A stretch of DNA of 51,396 nt, from NCBI GenBank assembly GCA_010279815.1, contig QEOQ01000690.1, forward strand, positions 210,429-261,824. The letters run 5' to 3'. The notes under the pieces were generated by a model that worked only from the letters and a program-made list of their open reading frames with translations, was not told the DNA's origin and made no database searches. The DNA is from Brachionus plicatilis. Lineage: Eukaryota > Rotifera > Eurotatoria > Ploima > Brachionidae. Positions 22,261-34,440 of this stretch are shown here, in pieces; position 1 is the first letter of the stretch, and every line of letters starts with the position of its first letter. The position numbers and the translations under genes were made by a program.

Positions 22261-25200
22261 AATAATTTTAGGGAAAACATGGTGATCTTCCAAATGGCAT
22301 CGGCTTTCGTTTGAACTCTCATGTTTGTATTACAAAGTTTAAAAAAAAAATTATAATTGAATAAAAATAGAAGTTCTTTTAAACCTTGACTTTTATTTGG
22401 GATTTATAAACAACTCGAATTTAGATTTAAAAGAAAAAAAGAAAAAAAAAGATAAATGTTTTTGCTAAAGAATTAAATATTGCTGAAGGAATATCACCAG
22501 GCCGTTCAAAAAAATGGTATAAATATTTTTTGTTTTGGAATTATTAAGGAAAGACATTTCGAAAGATTAATCAACAGGTTAGCGATTCAAGATTGTTTTC
22601 AATTTTGGGGTAAATTCATTAGTTCTTTACTTTTTATTTTCTTGGTCAAATAAAATGGAAGTTAAAATTAAGAAAAACGCTTTAAAAAAAATTAATTTTC
22701 TAAAAAACTAGAGTTCTCAAATGATTGTAAACGATGCTTTAGCTATGGTTAAGATTTAAGCTCACTTTATTGTATAAAGAGAAAAACCATGTGTCCGACT
22801 ATGATTTGGGGCACTATTATTTTTTTTTGAGTTGAAAAAATTTTGTTTTTAGCCAGAAGCACTGTATGATTGTGTCTTGTAATAAATTTAGTAAAATTAA
22901 TTTGTTGTTTGATAATAACTTGCACTTTTTAATTGTATTTTTAATTGTAAAGTAAACACTCTAAAAACTTTTTATCAACTTAACTTTATCTGCTTAGTTT
23001 AAAGAACCTAAGCAAATTTTTAAGACATGTTGTCATTTCTTTAAAGATAATGCGCTTAGAATTCATGTCTGATTTATTGCACCTTCAATTTCTTCGTTTT
23101 TAGAAAAGTTCTTCTGCATCATTGAGATAATTGAGATTCACTTTTTAATTTTAAAAAAACAAAAAGATATTTTATAAATAAAAAGAAATGAAAATAAAAG
23201 AAAATTTTTTACAAAATATTCAAGTGTTTAATTAAGTAGAAGCAAAACTTAAAGTTTTTAAATTTTTAATTTTTGATTATATTATTATTTTATTTAAAAT
23301 CGGAATTTGAAACTTGAGGAAAATATTTATTAGCTTAATTTCTGTTGATACTCTTTTTATTTTATCAATTTGATTAAAAATTTTTCACTTATGAATAATT
23401 TAAACTATTAAAGTGAAATGATATTTCAGAGAGTCTTTTACTTAATGATTTTCTCATATTTTGTCTAAAGTGATTAATTTAATACAATAATTTTTAGAAT
23501 TCATATTGAAATTTTGTTTTAAAAAAAAATCGATTGAAAAGTTAAATTTGTGTTCAAAAACAGTACATAGCTAAAATTTAAATTTTTCTTTAAAACTTTT
23601 TAAAAATTTTTTGCAGTCGACTTGAAGAGACTGATCATTCAAATTTTTTCATTTAAATATTATTAAATTTATAAAAAAAAAATATTCTGTTAAGATAATT
23701 CAAAAAAATAATATTCCATAAAAAAAATCATGAAATAAAAATTTTTCTTCATTTAAATTAATAATTTAAAAAAAAAACAATTGACTTTTCAGTGTTTATT
23801 TTTAATTTCTAAAATGAACAATTAATTTTTTTAATTTATCCTATTTGTCTTTTCCATATAATTATGCTTCCAAATTTAATTTTTGTATTTATTTAGATTC
23901 AAGCTTCAAAATTAATTTTCACTCAAGGAGCTAATTTTAACACGATCAATCAAGTCAAGTCAAAAACAAATCTCAATGATATCCTTAAAAATGAAAATCT
24001 TTATAAAGATTTATTGAAAAAAATTTTTTTTTCTATTACCAAATAAGCTATGCATTCATTTTTAAATTTTTTTTCCATTTAAGTTATGAAAACCTTTATG
24101 AAAAAATTAGAAACCTTTAGCTAGCAATATCAGTAGGAATTATGTATTTTATTTTTTTAAACTAGACTATTATTTAAGTTTAATTTCTGCTAAAATAATA
24201 ATTTTGAATTATTTAAAGTAATGCCTTTATTTGAAAACCCACTTAAACAAAAAAATTTTTTACTAGAAGTTTACTAGAAGAGCTTAGATATTTTGTGGTG
24301 TAAATTAAACAATCTAGTCAATACTTTAGTTAATTTATATTTTTTTTTAAGAAATCAAATACAGATAGAGAAGAACTAGAATATTTATTAATGATAAAAA
24401 ATATAGTTTGGAAACACCCAGGCAGTTCGGAATGGAACTAAGTTCTTCCTTTCAGTCAATTTTTTATAAGTCCATAATCAAATAATTAAATAATCCTCAA
24501 AAAAAAAATTAGAATAAAATTTCATAATAAAAAACTGAAAAAATTAATTTTTTATATTTTTAAATTCTAAAGGATAGATTTATTTTAGGATTTTTGAATC
24601 ATTATTTTTAACAGTGTTTGTTGAGGTCTCGTTGAGCCTCAGGTTTTAAGAAGAGATTTTATATTTACAAAACTCTTAATTATTAGACACTAAATTTATA
24701 TATAATTATTAATATTATTAATATTTAATAAATATTTTCTTTGACAAAACTATTGTATCATCAGCATACTTTTCACACTTGTGACTGATGGAAAGATGTT
24801 TAGATTTAAAAAACTGTAAAGAAGAATTTGAGGAAAATGAGTTAAAAAATTGAAAAAGTTTAAGTATATGATTAATTTTTTGCACATGGTTAGAGTTTAT
24901 AGTGAATAGGATAAATTTTTCTTTAATTACTAAATTTTTATTCTTTAGATAAAAAATTAAATAGAATTATTTTTTAATTCTGTTTTTTTTTATGAATTCA
25001 AAAAAACTTGAAAAAAACCTGGCACAAAAAGAGTTTTTAATTTTCTTGTATATAAATCCTCTGAGTTTTTTGTCATAAATCCTTAACAAAATGGTAAAAC
25101 CTTAGGTAAAATTAAGTTTTTTTCAATTAGTCTGATATTTTAGCAAAATTATAGTCAAATCGAGTCAAACAAATATTTTCAGGTCTAAAGATTGAATAAA

Positions 25201-26244
25201 GCATCGTCATGGAATAAAGTAGATTCATACAATTTGTTGTTTTTTAATTTAATCGCTGAAAGATTTTAAGTTAAACGATTGATATGCAATCAGTTAATAT
25301 CAGATCAAATGATAAATAACTTGTTCTTGCAAAAAAATTATATGTTTTGTTAAAATTTCAAAAGCCTATTTAAGATTTTTTTTAGAAAATCAAAAATATT
25401 AGATTTCATTTTTATATTTCTATTTTCCTTCTTTTTTTAAAATTATTTTTCAGATATTCTCTATAAGAAAAAATGAACATTTGAAAATGTAATAATTGTA
25501 TTTTTGTGAATCTTTTCAATTTTTTGCATCATTTTTTAAAATTTTATTTTTACAAACCAAGTTTAAATTTTTTTTAAACTGCAAAACAAGACAGTGAAAA
25601 TTTATTCAGATTTGCTTTTTAAAAAAAATTACTCAATTTCTCAATTTTTTAACTTTTTAATTCTTCTTTTTAAAAAAAATAAGAAAATTACCATGAAAAT
25701 AAATTTTTGCTTTACATTTATTAAAAGCTCGCGTTTTGAAAGGTCTTTGGGTATTGTTGCCAAGCTAAAGCTTCTTCAGATTAAAACAAAAAAAAAATAA
25801 AGAAAAATAGTAAGAATAAATTTAAAGTAAAATAAGTTAAATATAAAATGAAAGAGAATTAAAATTCAAAATTTTTCTTTTTATAAAATTAAATAATTTG
25901 ATAGTTTTTGAGGTTATTTTTTTTAAAAATTGAAATATTTTTAATGCACTTGTTTTTATTTTGTCGAAATTTTGGCAATAAATTTTAAAAGACTTATCTT
26001 ACAAATTTTCTTGAATTTTAAACTAAACAAATTTAAATATGTGTTAATTTTTTGTTCTATTTTGTTTTTGATTTAATAAAATAAAACAAAGTAAAAATCA
26101 ATGAATCTTATCACTGATTTCGTACATTAGTAATAGTTGAACAGTACAAATTAAAACTAACTTGTACGCATTTTGTTCTTCGACTCTTCCTTTCTTCAAT
26201 TCTTTTTTGACTATCTTTTCCTCGACTCTTTGTTTTCCTTAACC
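22261..26244. other. AT-rich stretch, only LINE-tail scraps recognised
   Basis: At about 24415-24465 lies a dispersed repeat (GGCAGTTCGGAATGGAACTA) shared with 1745-1815. At 25760-25800 GCTAAAGCTTCTTCAGATTA followed by an A-rich tail is shared with 45692-45720 and looks like a LINE 3' end. No gene can be supported. Confidence 0.45.
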
Positions 26245-28023
26245 AGAGTTGTTTAAAAGTCCTAAAAAAAGTACGGACTTTAAAATTTTAAAAAAAATTT
26301 AAAAGTCCAAGTAGCAAGTTTTTTATTCTATTCAACTTTTTTGAAATTTTGAAATTAAGTTGTTTAATTTAAACTCAATACTTAAGCATGCTAAAATTTG
26401 AAATTTAATTACGCAATTATTTCTAAAAATGTAGAAAAGAAAAAAAAAAATTTTTTTTTAAATTTGCTAGATCAGGCTTCATATTAAAAAATTTATATAC
26501 TCTTGGGTTGTCTAATACAATAGATTTGCCATATATCAGAATTTTTTTGCAATTTTAGCATAAATTTCTTCTTCAGTTTTAAAAATTTTAAAGTCTGGAC
26601 TTGGATTTTACTTGAGACTTTTTTTTTATTTCTTAAGAGAAATTTTTTCAAAAAAAATCCCAAATTTAACACGTTTTTTGGTTTATTTGTATCCAGTCCC
26701 AGTGGACCCCCATAACCCTCGATTATTTTTGCGAATTCTGAAACTAGAGAAAATTTGGAACAACTTTTAGGTTTTAATTTTTTTTTCTCTTTTATTTCTC
26801 TTAAAAAAAGCGTTCAAAATGAAGCATTTTTTAAAAAAAATGACCAAATAAAGTTTTTTGAAATGTGTATATAGATAAGTCTACTTTCAAAAAAAATATG
26901 ACAATTGAAAATTTGAAAAAAATTAATAAAATTTTTTTCATCCAGGCGAAAAAAATTTTTTTTCGACCTCCCCTAAAAAATTGGCTTTTCGGGATTTTCC
27001 CATATGCAGATTACGAATTTGGAGTCGAAAATCTAATCATCCTAAGATAGCGTGGACGCTTTGCATTTCCTGAACCTTAGATCAGGCTTCATATGAAAAA
27101 ATTTATATTCTCTTGGGTTGTCTAATGCAATAGATTTGCCATTTATCAGAATTTTCGTGCAATTTTAGCAAGAAAATTCTCTTCTTCAGTATTCAAAATT
27201 TTATTATTATTATTATTATTTTTATTATTTATTTCATTTTGCGCCATTTCTGGCGATGTATAAAAATTAAAAATGTAAAAAGTAAAATGTAAGACAGAAA
27301 ATAATAATACAATTTTGTAAATAAAAATGAAATGTAGATTATTTTGTTCAATTAAAAGAATAATTTATAGATTTTACATACAAATTTTAATTTTTGCAAA
27401 ATTTATTCAAAATTTAAAAGTCCGGACTTGGACTTTTGAAAAAAAATTTAAAAAAAAGTCTGGACTTGGATTTTATTTGAGACTTTTAGCCAACTCTTCT
27501 TTAAACTTTGACTATTGACCAACTCTACTTTTAGCTCAACATTCAAAAAGGCTCCTTTTTCAAGTGAGTAAAGGAAAAAAGAAAATCCAAGTGTAAAGAA
27601 TACAGGAAAGTATTTTCTTAAAATTTCAAGCAAGAGGCCATTTTGTTTATTAAATAAAAAAAAAACTTAAAAGGAAATTAAACAAACTTAAAAAATTAAA
27701 AATTAAAAAATGAGCCTCTACTGAAATGGTTGAAATGAAGTGCTAAACTCCACTCCAGTCCCGCCAAAGACTTTGATTATTTTTAAAAAAAAAAAAAAGC
27801 CAAGTTCAGGATTTAAAATTTTGAATACTGAAGAAGAAATTTATGCTGAAATTGCAACAAAATTCTGATATATGGCAAATCTATTGCATTAGACAACCCA
27901 AGATTTTTTATATGAAGCCTGATCTAGCAAATTAAAAAAAAAATTTTGGACTTAGACTTTTTTTTTAAAAAAAAATTTTAAAGTCAGGACTTGGAATTTT
28001 TTTTGGGACTTTTAAACAACTCT
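26245..28023. repeat. Cluster of nested AGAGTTGTTTAAAAGTCC-type elements
   Basis: The region opens with AGAGTTGTTTAAAAGTCC and closes with its inverse GACTTTTAAACAACTCT. The 10-bp flanks do not match, so the two ends may belong to different copies. Inside are three copies of a 110-bp block around TCTTGGGTTGTCTAATACAA: 26461-26580 (+), 27078-27190 (+) and 27826-27933 (inverted). There are also a MITE family B copy (26311-26452), several AAGTCCGGACTT motifs and an (ATT)n run at 27199-27231. Confidence 0.7.
26311..26452. mobile_element. MITE family B, copy 2
   Basis: GCAAGTTTTTTATTCTATTC at the left and the interior AATTTAAACTCAATACTTAA match the element at 20149-20298. The right end has decayed into an A-rich tract. 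It lies within the AGAGTTG-type cluster, so it probably inserted into it. Confidence 0.75.
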
Positions 28024-28900
28024 GCTCCACTACAAATAAATAATTTTTTTTTTAATTTTAAATTTATTTACTTTCCAAAATGCAAGCTTTCTAAAAATAA
28101 CAAAAAAAAATTGTTCTCAGTCCTCAGTCTCTGGTTGCTTGAAGTTAATTAGCTGAAAAGCAATTCAAATAATTGAAGTAAATAAACCTGATTTTTTAAT
28201 TAGGCATGAGAAATCTTTCCTCGAGATATTAGATTTAAAAAAGTGAATTGAATAAGATATTGTTTGCATAATAGAAGCTTTTAGCTACAATTGCGAGTAT
28301 GCAGGTAATTGTTATTTATATAAAAGTAATTTTAAACATGAATACAAAAGACTAATTAGCAAATCAATTAGTCAAAAAATCAACCACTATAATATCTTTG
28401 TATTGAATTACAAAACCCAATTGTTTTTAACTTGCACTAAAGTAAATCATGCTGATTATTGAGTTAAGTTGAAATTCTTTACAAATAATTTTATTATCTA
28501 AAAAATTCTTTTTTAGATTGCAATTTTTAATTATGATAAAGTCTAATTTTGTTTGCACGCACAGAGCGTGGAGCGCCATAATCACTAATAAAATAATCAG
28601 TTTAAATAGCGAAAGTGTGATGGTGTTCTCAATGACTGTCAACATTAAATTAGAATTACAATCAATTGATTATTTATGATAAAGATATGACTCAATGCAT
28701 CAATAGGCGCATCTCAGAGCATCAAGGAAACTTCTATTGATTTGACATTTGGATTTATTTCTAATTTTAATTTTTTAGGATTCCAAATTAAATATTTAGA
28801 TTTTCATAAAAGTCAGATTTTTTCTAACAGGAAATAAAAATTTTTTTTTTATTTTTTTTTTCATAAATCAACCAGTTTTTAGAACTATTAAGATATGAGC
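28024..28900. other. AT-rich stretch, no gene seen
   Basis: Nothing beyond short chance reading frames is visible. The last ten bases form the left TSD of the next element. Confidence 0.45.
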
Positions 28901-29768
28901 AGAGTTGTTTAAAAGTCACAAGTCCGGACTTTTTTTTTCAAAAAAAAATTCAAACGTTTTAAATTTAATTTTACGTAAAATTACAAAATTTTTGTTAAAA
29001 TTTATTAAAATTTTGTAGTAAAAATATAATTTAAAACTGAAAAAAAGTAAAATTCTAACAATCTCAAAAAGACTTAAAGTCATAAAATTTTTTATATTTT
29101 AAATTTTCAATTACCTTTAAATAAATATTGATGAAAAACATGAAATTAAAAGTAAAGATAAACTTAAAAATGGGTTCATCTAAATTGAGTTTGTATTTTA
29201 TTATTGTTTTTTCGAAAAGAGATTTCACAAATGTATTCCGATCAAAAATAAAAATGGTTTAAAAAAAAAGTAAGTTTATTCAACTAGAATATTTAAAATT
29301 ACATCAATTAATTTAAATTAAAGGTAATTGACGTTGTAGTAAAAAACGATGATGGTTGGTAAAATAAATCAAAAATAATCACAGAGCGATGAGTAGAAAA
29401 AGTACTTTTTTTAAATTTTTATTAATTATAAAAATTCAGTGGTTAATAAAATTTTTCGCTTAAAAATTTTAAGTTTTTTGAGATTGTTTGAATTTTACTT
29501 TTTTTCATTTTTAATTTATTCAATGATTTGTATTTTCATTACAAAATTTTACCAAAAATTGTTAAATCTTACGTAAAATTAAGGAGGAAACGGCAAGGGA
29601 TGTTGAATTATTTTTTAATTTTTCATAAAAAAATTAATAATATTTTGGAAAAAAAGCCAATTTTATATTTTTATTACCAAAAACATCATTTTTGGCCATG
29701 AGCATTTAAGAACGATTTTAATTTTAAAAGCTACGTATTTTAAAGTAAACTTAAATTTACACAACTCT
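28901..29768. mobile_element. Non-autonomous AGAGTTGT element with a perfect 10-bp TSD
   Basis: The element begins AGAGTTGTTTAAAAGTC and ends ACAACTCT. It is flanked by identical AGATATGAGC at 28891-28900 and 29769-29778. Inside is a large inverted repeat (28968-29095 with 29455-29582) containing TTTTACGTAAAATTA and AAAAGTAAAATTCTAACAAT or its complement. Length is 868 bp. A 9-11 bp duplication is characteristic of Mutator-like elements, so the AAGTC-rich AGAGTTG family is best placed there by inference. There is no transposase. Confidence 0.8.
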
Positions 29769-29778
29769 AGATATGAGC

Positions 29779-30451
29779 ATTTCACAGTGGAGAGTGTTAT
29801 TTTAAGGGTTCTGTATTATTCAAATAAGAATTGTCGGATATTTTAAAATTAAAATTTATAATCAAAATTTTAGAAAATTATTTTTATTATTTATTTTTTC
29901 TTATTTAGATAAATTATTAAACAAAAATTGACTTTAATCAGAGTTTTTTTTTTTAAGTCACTAGTCTTAAGTCAAGTGAATTGATTGCCTTAATTTTTTT
30001 TCAATTCTCAATTTTATTTTTTTCCTTTCTTATCTGTCAAAAAATTTATGTGACCGCGTCAACAAATTCTTGTGACATAGAACTATAAATGTTTAATTTC
30101 GTGGAAAGACTCAAAATTGACTTGATTAAAAAAAAATTTAACTCAAGTCATGACGTAACCATGCTTGTTTTTTATTTAAATGATTTATTTAGCCATTTGT
30201 TTTTTATATGTATCTATTTGTTTTTTTATTTTTATTTCTTTGTTCAACAACAAAAACATTAAAAATGTAACAATACAGGGCGTATTCAAATTTAAACGCT
30301 TTTAAATTAAAAAAAGGAATTTAATTTAGGTTTTTATGAAATTAAATTTGAATAATAAAATTATTTTTGTAAGCCAAATCTTTTATTTAAGGCAAAGGTT
30401 TCATCATGACACTGACTTAAACTTGTGACTTACAAAACAAGTCCAGTTTTT
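29779..30451. other. AAGTC-rich degenerate repeat stretch
   Basis: AAGTCACTAGTCTTAAGTCA near 29957, AACTCAAGTCATGACG near 30140 and CTTGTGACTTACAAAACAAG near 30422 show remnants of the AAGTC family. CAATACAGGGCG near 30271 resembles a MITE end without a partner. No gene is seen. Confidence 0.4.
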
Positions 30452-30745
30452 GGCAAAATGAAAATTATTGTACATTTTTATATTTTTACATTTTTACATT
30501 TTTGAGAGAAAAAAAATCTCAAAATCAAAAAATCTAAAAAAATTTTCATTCAAGAAAAGTAATGATAAATTCGAAATTACTTAAAAAGGAGTTTTAGAAA
30601 AATTTAAATGCAAAAACCAAGGATAATTTTTTGAAAATCCCTTTATTAATTTCGAGTCTTTGATTACTTTTTTAATGAAAATTTTTTTCTCTCAAAAATG
30701 TAAAAATATAAAAATATAAAAATATACAATAAATTACATTTTGCC
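30452..30745. mobile_element. MITE family A, full copy 2 with 8-bp TSD (CAGTTTTT)
   Basis: Begins GGCAAAATGAAAATTATTGT and ends ACAATAAATTACATTTTGCC. The interior matches 5256-5566 including TTCATTCAAGAAAAGTAAT and GGATAATTTTTTGAAAATCC. It is flanked by CAGTTTTT at 30444-30451 and 30746-30753. It inserted next to AAGTC-rich sequence and abuts the foldback element at 30755. Confidence 0.9.
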
Positions 30746-30754
30746 CAGTTTTTT

Positions 30755-31369
30755 GGGTCCGGTCAAAAAAGTTTGACCACCTGATCACAAAATTTACTTT
30801 AAAAAAATCTTTAGTAAAAAATATGAACACATGATCTTTAAATTGACTATAATATAAATTTACCTAGTCAATTTTATGAACAAAAAAAAATTTATTTTCC
30901 AAAAGCAAAAAAATATTCATTTTTTTTCAAAAATTTTTGAGTCAATTTTGAGACCAATTTTATTACATATTTTATTTGATACAGATTATTTTTTTGAAAT
31001 TTTTTTCAATCCAAAAATAAATATATTTAGATGAATTCCTTCAGATCGACCCTTTAAATCAGCTAAGAAAGTTGATGAACATTGGAGTTTTTACACAGAA
31101 AGTCCATTTATTTTTGAATTGAAAAAAATTTCAAAAAAATAGTTTGTATCAAATAAAATATGTAATAAAATTGGTCTCAAAATTGACTCACAAATTTTTG
31201 AAAAAAAATGAATATTTTTTTGCTTTTGGAAAATAAATTTTTTTTTGTTCATAAAATTGACTAGGTAAATTTTAATAGTCAATCTCAAGATCATGTGTTC
31301 ATATTTTTTACTAAAGATTTTTTTTAAAGTAAATTTTGTGATCAGGTGGTCAAACTTTTGACCAGACCC
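30755..31369. mobile_element. Large foldback element with GGGTCCGGTC ends
   Basis: Arms of about 260 bp (30755-31020 and 31105-31369) are near-perfect reverse complements: GGGTCCGGTCAAAAAAGTTT at the left faces TTTTGACCAGACCC at the right, and GACCACCTGATCACAAAATT is inverted at 31328-31350. The loop is about 85 bp. The reading frame seen on the minus strand is simply one arm read through and is not a gene. Confidence 0.9.
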
Positions 31370-31988
31370 GGTTTTTTTAAATAAAAAAAAAAAAAGTTAA
31401 AATTTTAAACATCTTTTTTAATAAATTTTAATCACTTAACAGTTTTCCCGGTTATATTTTTTACAAATTAAAATATCTTTAATATCGGAAAATATGGTAA
31501 AACCAATCAAGTAGAATCAGAATACTGAAAAATAAGGGTACAACTTAAAAGATTCTTTCGATTATTTTTAGCTTAGACTCTAAGTAACAGGAATGTCGTA
31601 TGTGTTTTTGAAAAAAAAAATTTCTTTATAGTTTAAACATATTTTATTAAAGGGATATATTAAGTCGATCTCTTTAATTATTTAAATGATCTTCAAAAAT
31701 TTTTCATCACTTAATTTAATTGTTTTTGATGCCTTAAATTAATTTAACAATCTCTAAAAAATATTTTAACTGATCTCCTAATTTAATAGAAATGACAGCA
31801 GAAATTAATTAATTTTTTCTTAAATTTTATTTTAATAAGTAAAAATGTATGTAAAAAAATAGAAAAAAATGAAAATTTGATTAATTTTTTTCGTCTTCTT
31901 TTGGTGACTTCAGGTTCTTTTTCAAATTTATTAATTCTTTCCTTTTCAATTGTTTTCACTCTTTGTTTTTTTCTCGTTCTGGAAAGTA
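31370..31988. other. AT-rich stretch, no gene seen
   Basis: Nothing recognisable occurs before the LINE fragment begins at 31989. Confidence 0.4.
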
Positions 31989-32455
31989 GTTACCAATTCG
32001 ATACCTCAAGGTTCGATGCTTGGGTCTTTTTTGTTAGTGGTGTATAAAAACGACTTACCGGAATGTCTGAATAATGTGTGTTAGATGTGTGCGGATGACA
32101 ATAAGGTAAAAGCGGTTAACAAGGGTGGAGTTGAAAATAAATTACAGGAGGATATAAATAAAACAGACGAATGATGCAGAATTTGGTCGATGGGACTTAA
32201 TGGGTTAAAGAGTAAAGTGATGTATTTTGGCAAAGAAAATCCAAAAAAAAGAGAAGGAGTACTTAATTGAGAAAATGGAAGTGAAATGGTACTGAAGGAA
32301 GCTGGGAAAGAAAAGGACTTATAACAGGGGTAATTATAACAAAAGATGGTAAATTTTGAGCCAAAGTGAATGCTGAAGTGAATAGTGCGAGTTGGATGTT
32401 GGAGAGAATGAGGAAGACTTTTAGATATTTCGACATAAATTTGTGCAAAAATTAG
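31989..32455 (+). pseudogene. LINE reverse-transcriptase core fragment (CR1/Jockey-like)
   Basis: One frame from 31989 gives IPQGSMLGSFLLVVYKNDLP, then MCADDNKVKAV, LQEDINKTDE and WSMGLNGLKSKVMYFGKENP. After a shift near 32320 it gives VIITKDGK and WMLERMRKTFRYFDINL. These are the RT palm blocks of CR1/L2/Jockey-type elements in the correct order. The catalytic pair is kept as ADD, although the preceding residue is Cys rather than Phe/Tyr. Two in-frame stops and a frameshift make it inactive. The endonuclease domain and 5' end are missing. The sequence is less AT-rich than its surroundings, as expected for a recent coding insert. Confidence 0.9.
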
Positions 32456-32804
32456 TATCCTACAGTGTTTAAAGTTTAACTGTATAATGGGTAAGATTAT
32501 TTAATTTTACGTAATTTTACGTAAAATTACACTGGTTTAAGTAAGTTTCGTCAAAAACGCTTACAGTCAAAAAAAACTGAATTTTAGAGGAAAAAGTGAA
32601 AAATTAATAAAAATTTGAATTTTATAAGATAATTTTTGAGAAAAAAACATTACACTTTATTACTTTTTTTAACATCATTTTAAAATTTCACAATTTAATG
32701 TAATAATATGTAATTTTCTGTCATATTTTTTAAGTAATGTAAATATTAGGAAAGCGTCCATATTTTTTTTTGTCAAAAAATGATTTTAAAAATAACAAAA
32801 AACT
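32456..32804. other. Short AT-rich stretch with TTTTACGTAAAATTA motif
   Basis: TAATTTTACGTAAAATTACA near 32512 is the motif found in the inverted repeats at 28968, 39840, 40680 and 43880-44300. No gene is seen. Confidence 0.4.
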
Positions 32805-33018
32805 TTATGGAATTAAAAATGATTCAAAAAGTGAAACAATAAATCTTTCGTTAAGAGTTTTTGGAATTTTTGCAGAAATTTCTGATTCTGTTTTACAGTC
32901 CAATTTTAATATAAAGACTTTCATCTCATTCCAAACTATTTCAATATGGTTCAGATCGGGTGAACGAGGAGGTGAAAGAATCGTTATAAAAAAAAATTTT
33001 TTTGATATTTTTTTTTAG
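32805..33018 (-). pseudogene. Tc1/mariner transposase C-terminal fragment
   Basis: The minus strand reads ILSPPRSPDLNHIEIVWNEM followed by KVFILKLDCKTESEISAKI, ending at TAA 32805-32807. The SPDLNPIE-type motif with the final catalytic Glu (of DD34E or DD3xE) followed by W is diagnostic of Tc1/mariner transposases. Pro in NPIE is His here. Upstream the frame runs into poly-lysine/phenylalanine tracts, so the rest of the gene is lost. Its sequence differs from the other Tc1 copies in this window. Confidence 0.8.
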
Positions 33019-33179
33019 AAAATCTTATCTTGGCTTATTGGCCTATCTAGACTATCTAGCCTTTCAAGTCAGAAAAAATTTTATCTTATTTTTTATCTTT
33101 TTAGATTAACCAAAACAAAGATCTAAATTAACTTTTTCGAAAGGAAAAATCAATTGTAAACGTTGAACTGTATTAATGA

Positions 33180-33320
33180 CTAAGTTCCATTCCAAACTAA
33201 CTTTAATCTTATTTTTCATTGACAATTTTTTTTTAAGTCTATTGACAAACATTACAACCTGGTCAGGTAGTCCCTGAAAAATAATATTATAAAATAAGAT
33301 AACAAAATGTAGATTCATTT
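33180..33320 (-). pseudogene. Possible LINE RT C-terminal fragment
   Basis: On the minus strand, after TTTTTCAG, the frame reads GLPDQVVMFVNRLKKKLSMK. The pattern WN.LPD.VV..V..FK..LD closes the ORF2 protein of CR1/Jockey LINEs, and the second intact example (WNSLPVDVV) is at 36061-36095. Downstream, GTTTGGAATGGAACTTAGT resembles the dispersed repeat near 1770 and 24430, consistent with a LINE 3' region. The match is short. Confidence 0.45.
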
Positions 33321-34440
33321 AAAAATTTTATTTTTTTTTTAAATTGTTAAAAAAACTATTTAGAAAATAGCTATAATTTGAAGAAATAAAAGAAGATCAT
33401 TATTTTTATCATTTAATTTTAATAAACAAATAATGGTGAACCTGATTTATTTTCGTCAGGATTTTATAAATTACAACAAAATACAGAAATTTTTTTTTGC
33501 TTTTGAATGCATCAAAGAGTTAATAATTAAACAAGAAAATTAACAATATAAAATACTTCCTTCTTTGGAAAAGCAATAGTGCTAGATTTGGCGGTTATTT
33601 TAATTACATTCAGAAAAATAATAATAATTCAAGAGTGTTAAATAAAATTATCTGAGTCTTATTTTTTAAAAGCTAAAAATTTGATTTTTGATTATTTTAT
33701 TTTACTTTAAATTTAAATCCATCGAATTTAGTGCATTTTATTTTTTAACTTTCCAAGTTAAAATCCAAATTTATTTTATTAGCTTCCCAAAAAAGGTTCG
33801 CAATATTTGAACAAGATTTATTCTTCAAAGCAAAGTTGGGAAAAAATCAATAATTTAAGCGTCAAAAATAAAAATCTTGAGGAAGCTTATTAAAGATAAA
33901 AGGAAATGTAAATTAAAAATCTTAATTTAAGTTTTTAATAGCTTATAAAGATAGGCTTTTCAATTATGATAGCTGCGAAAAGTTAAAAATAAAAAGCCGA
34001 CTATATCCGAACAATCCGGATCCGCTTTTTAAATTAGGAAAATTCCTAATTTCCATCTAGACCCAAAAGATAAGTTATCTCCTAAATTTCAAAAAGTTAA
34101 ATTTTTATTTTTTTCTTATCGTTGATTGTTCTTTTCGTTTCTTGTTTCCTAGACTAAAAATTTCGTCTTAAATTGGGTCTTAAAAGAAAAAGGAAAATAT
34201 TATTTTCATATTATTGTGTTTTTTTAAAGATTATTCAAAAGTTTAAATAAATTAAAGTTAAATTTGTTTCTATCTAATAATTATATTGAGAATTAAAAAA
34301 ATCAAATATTACCGGTAAAAAATTCGTTCAAAAAATCAAAAGGTAAGAAGACTTTATTCGAATTTAAGATTAGAGGTTAGAGATCAGAAGAAAACTGTTA
34401 ATTTATTTATCTAGTATTGAGCATTGTGAATTTTTATCAG
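33321..34440. other. AT-rich stretch, no gene seen
   Basis: No family, RNA gene or inverted repeat could be supported. CCGAACAATCCGGATCCG near 34007 is a short GC-richer patch of unknown meaning. Confidence 0.4.

Noticed and set aside
26245..28023. One single 1.8-kb AGAGTTG element
   Set aside because: The 10-bp flanking sequences do not match, so the two outer ends probably come from different copies.
31091..31294. Lys/Phe-rich open frame on the minus strand
   Set aside because: Lies entirely within one arm of the foldback element at 30755-31369.
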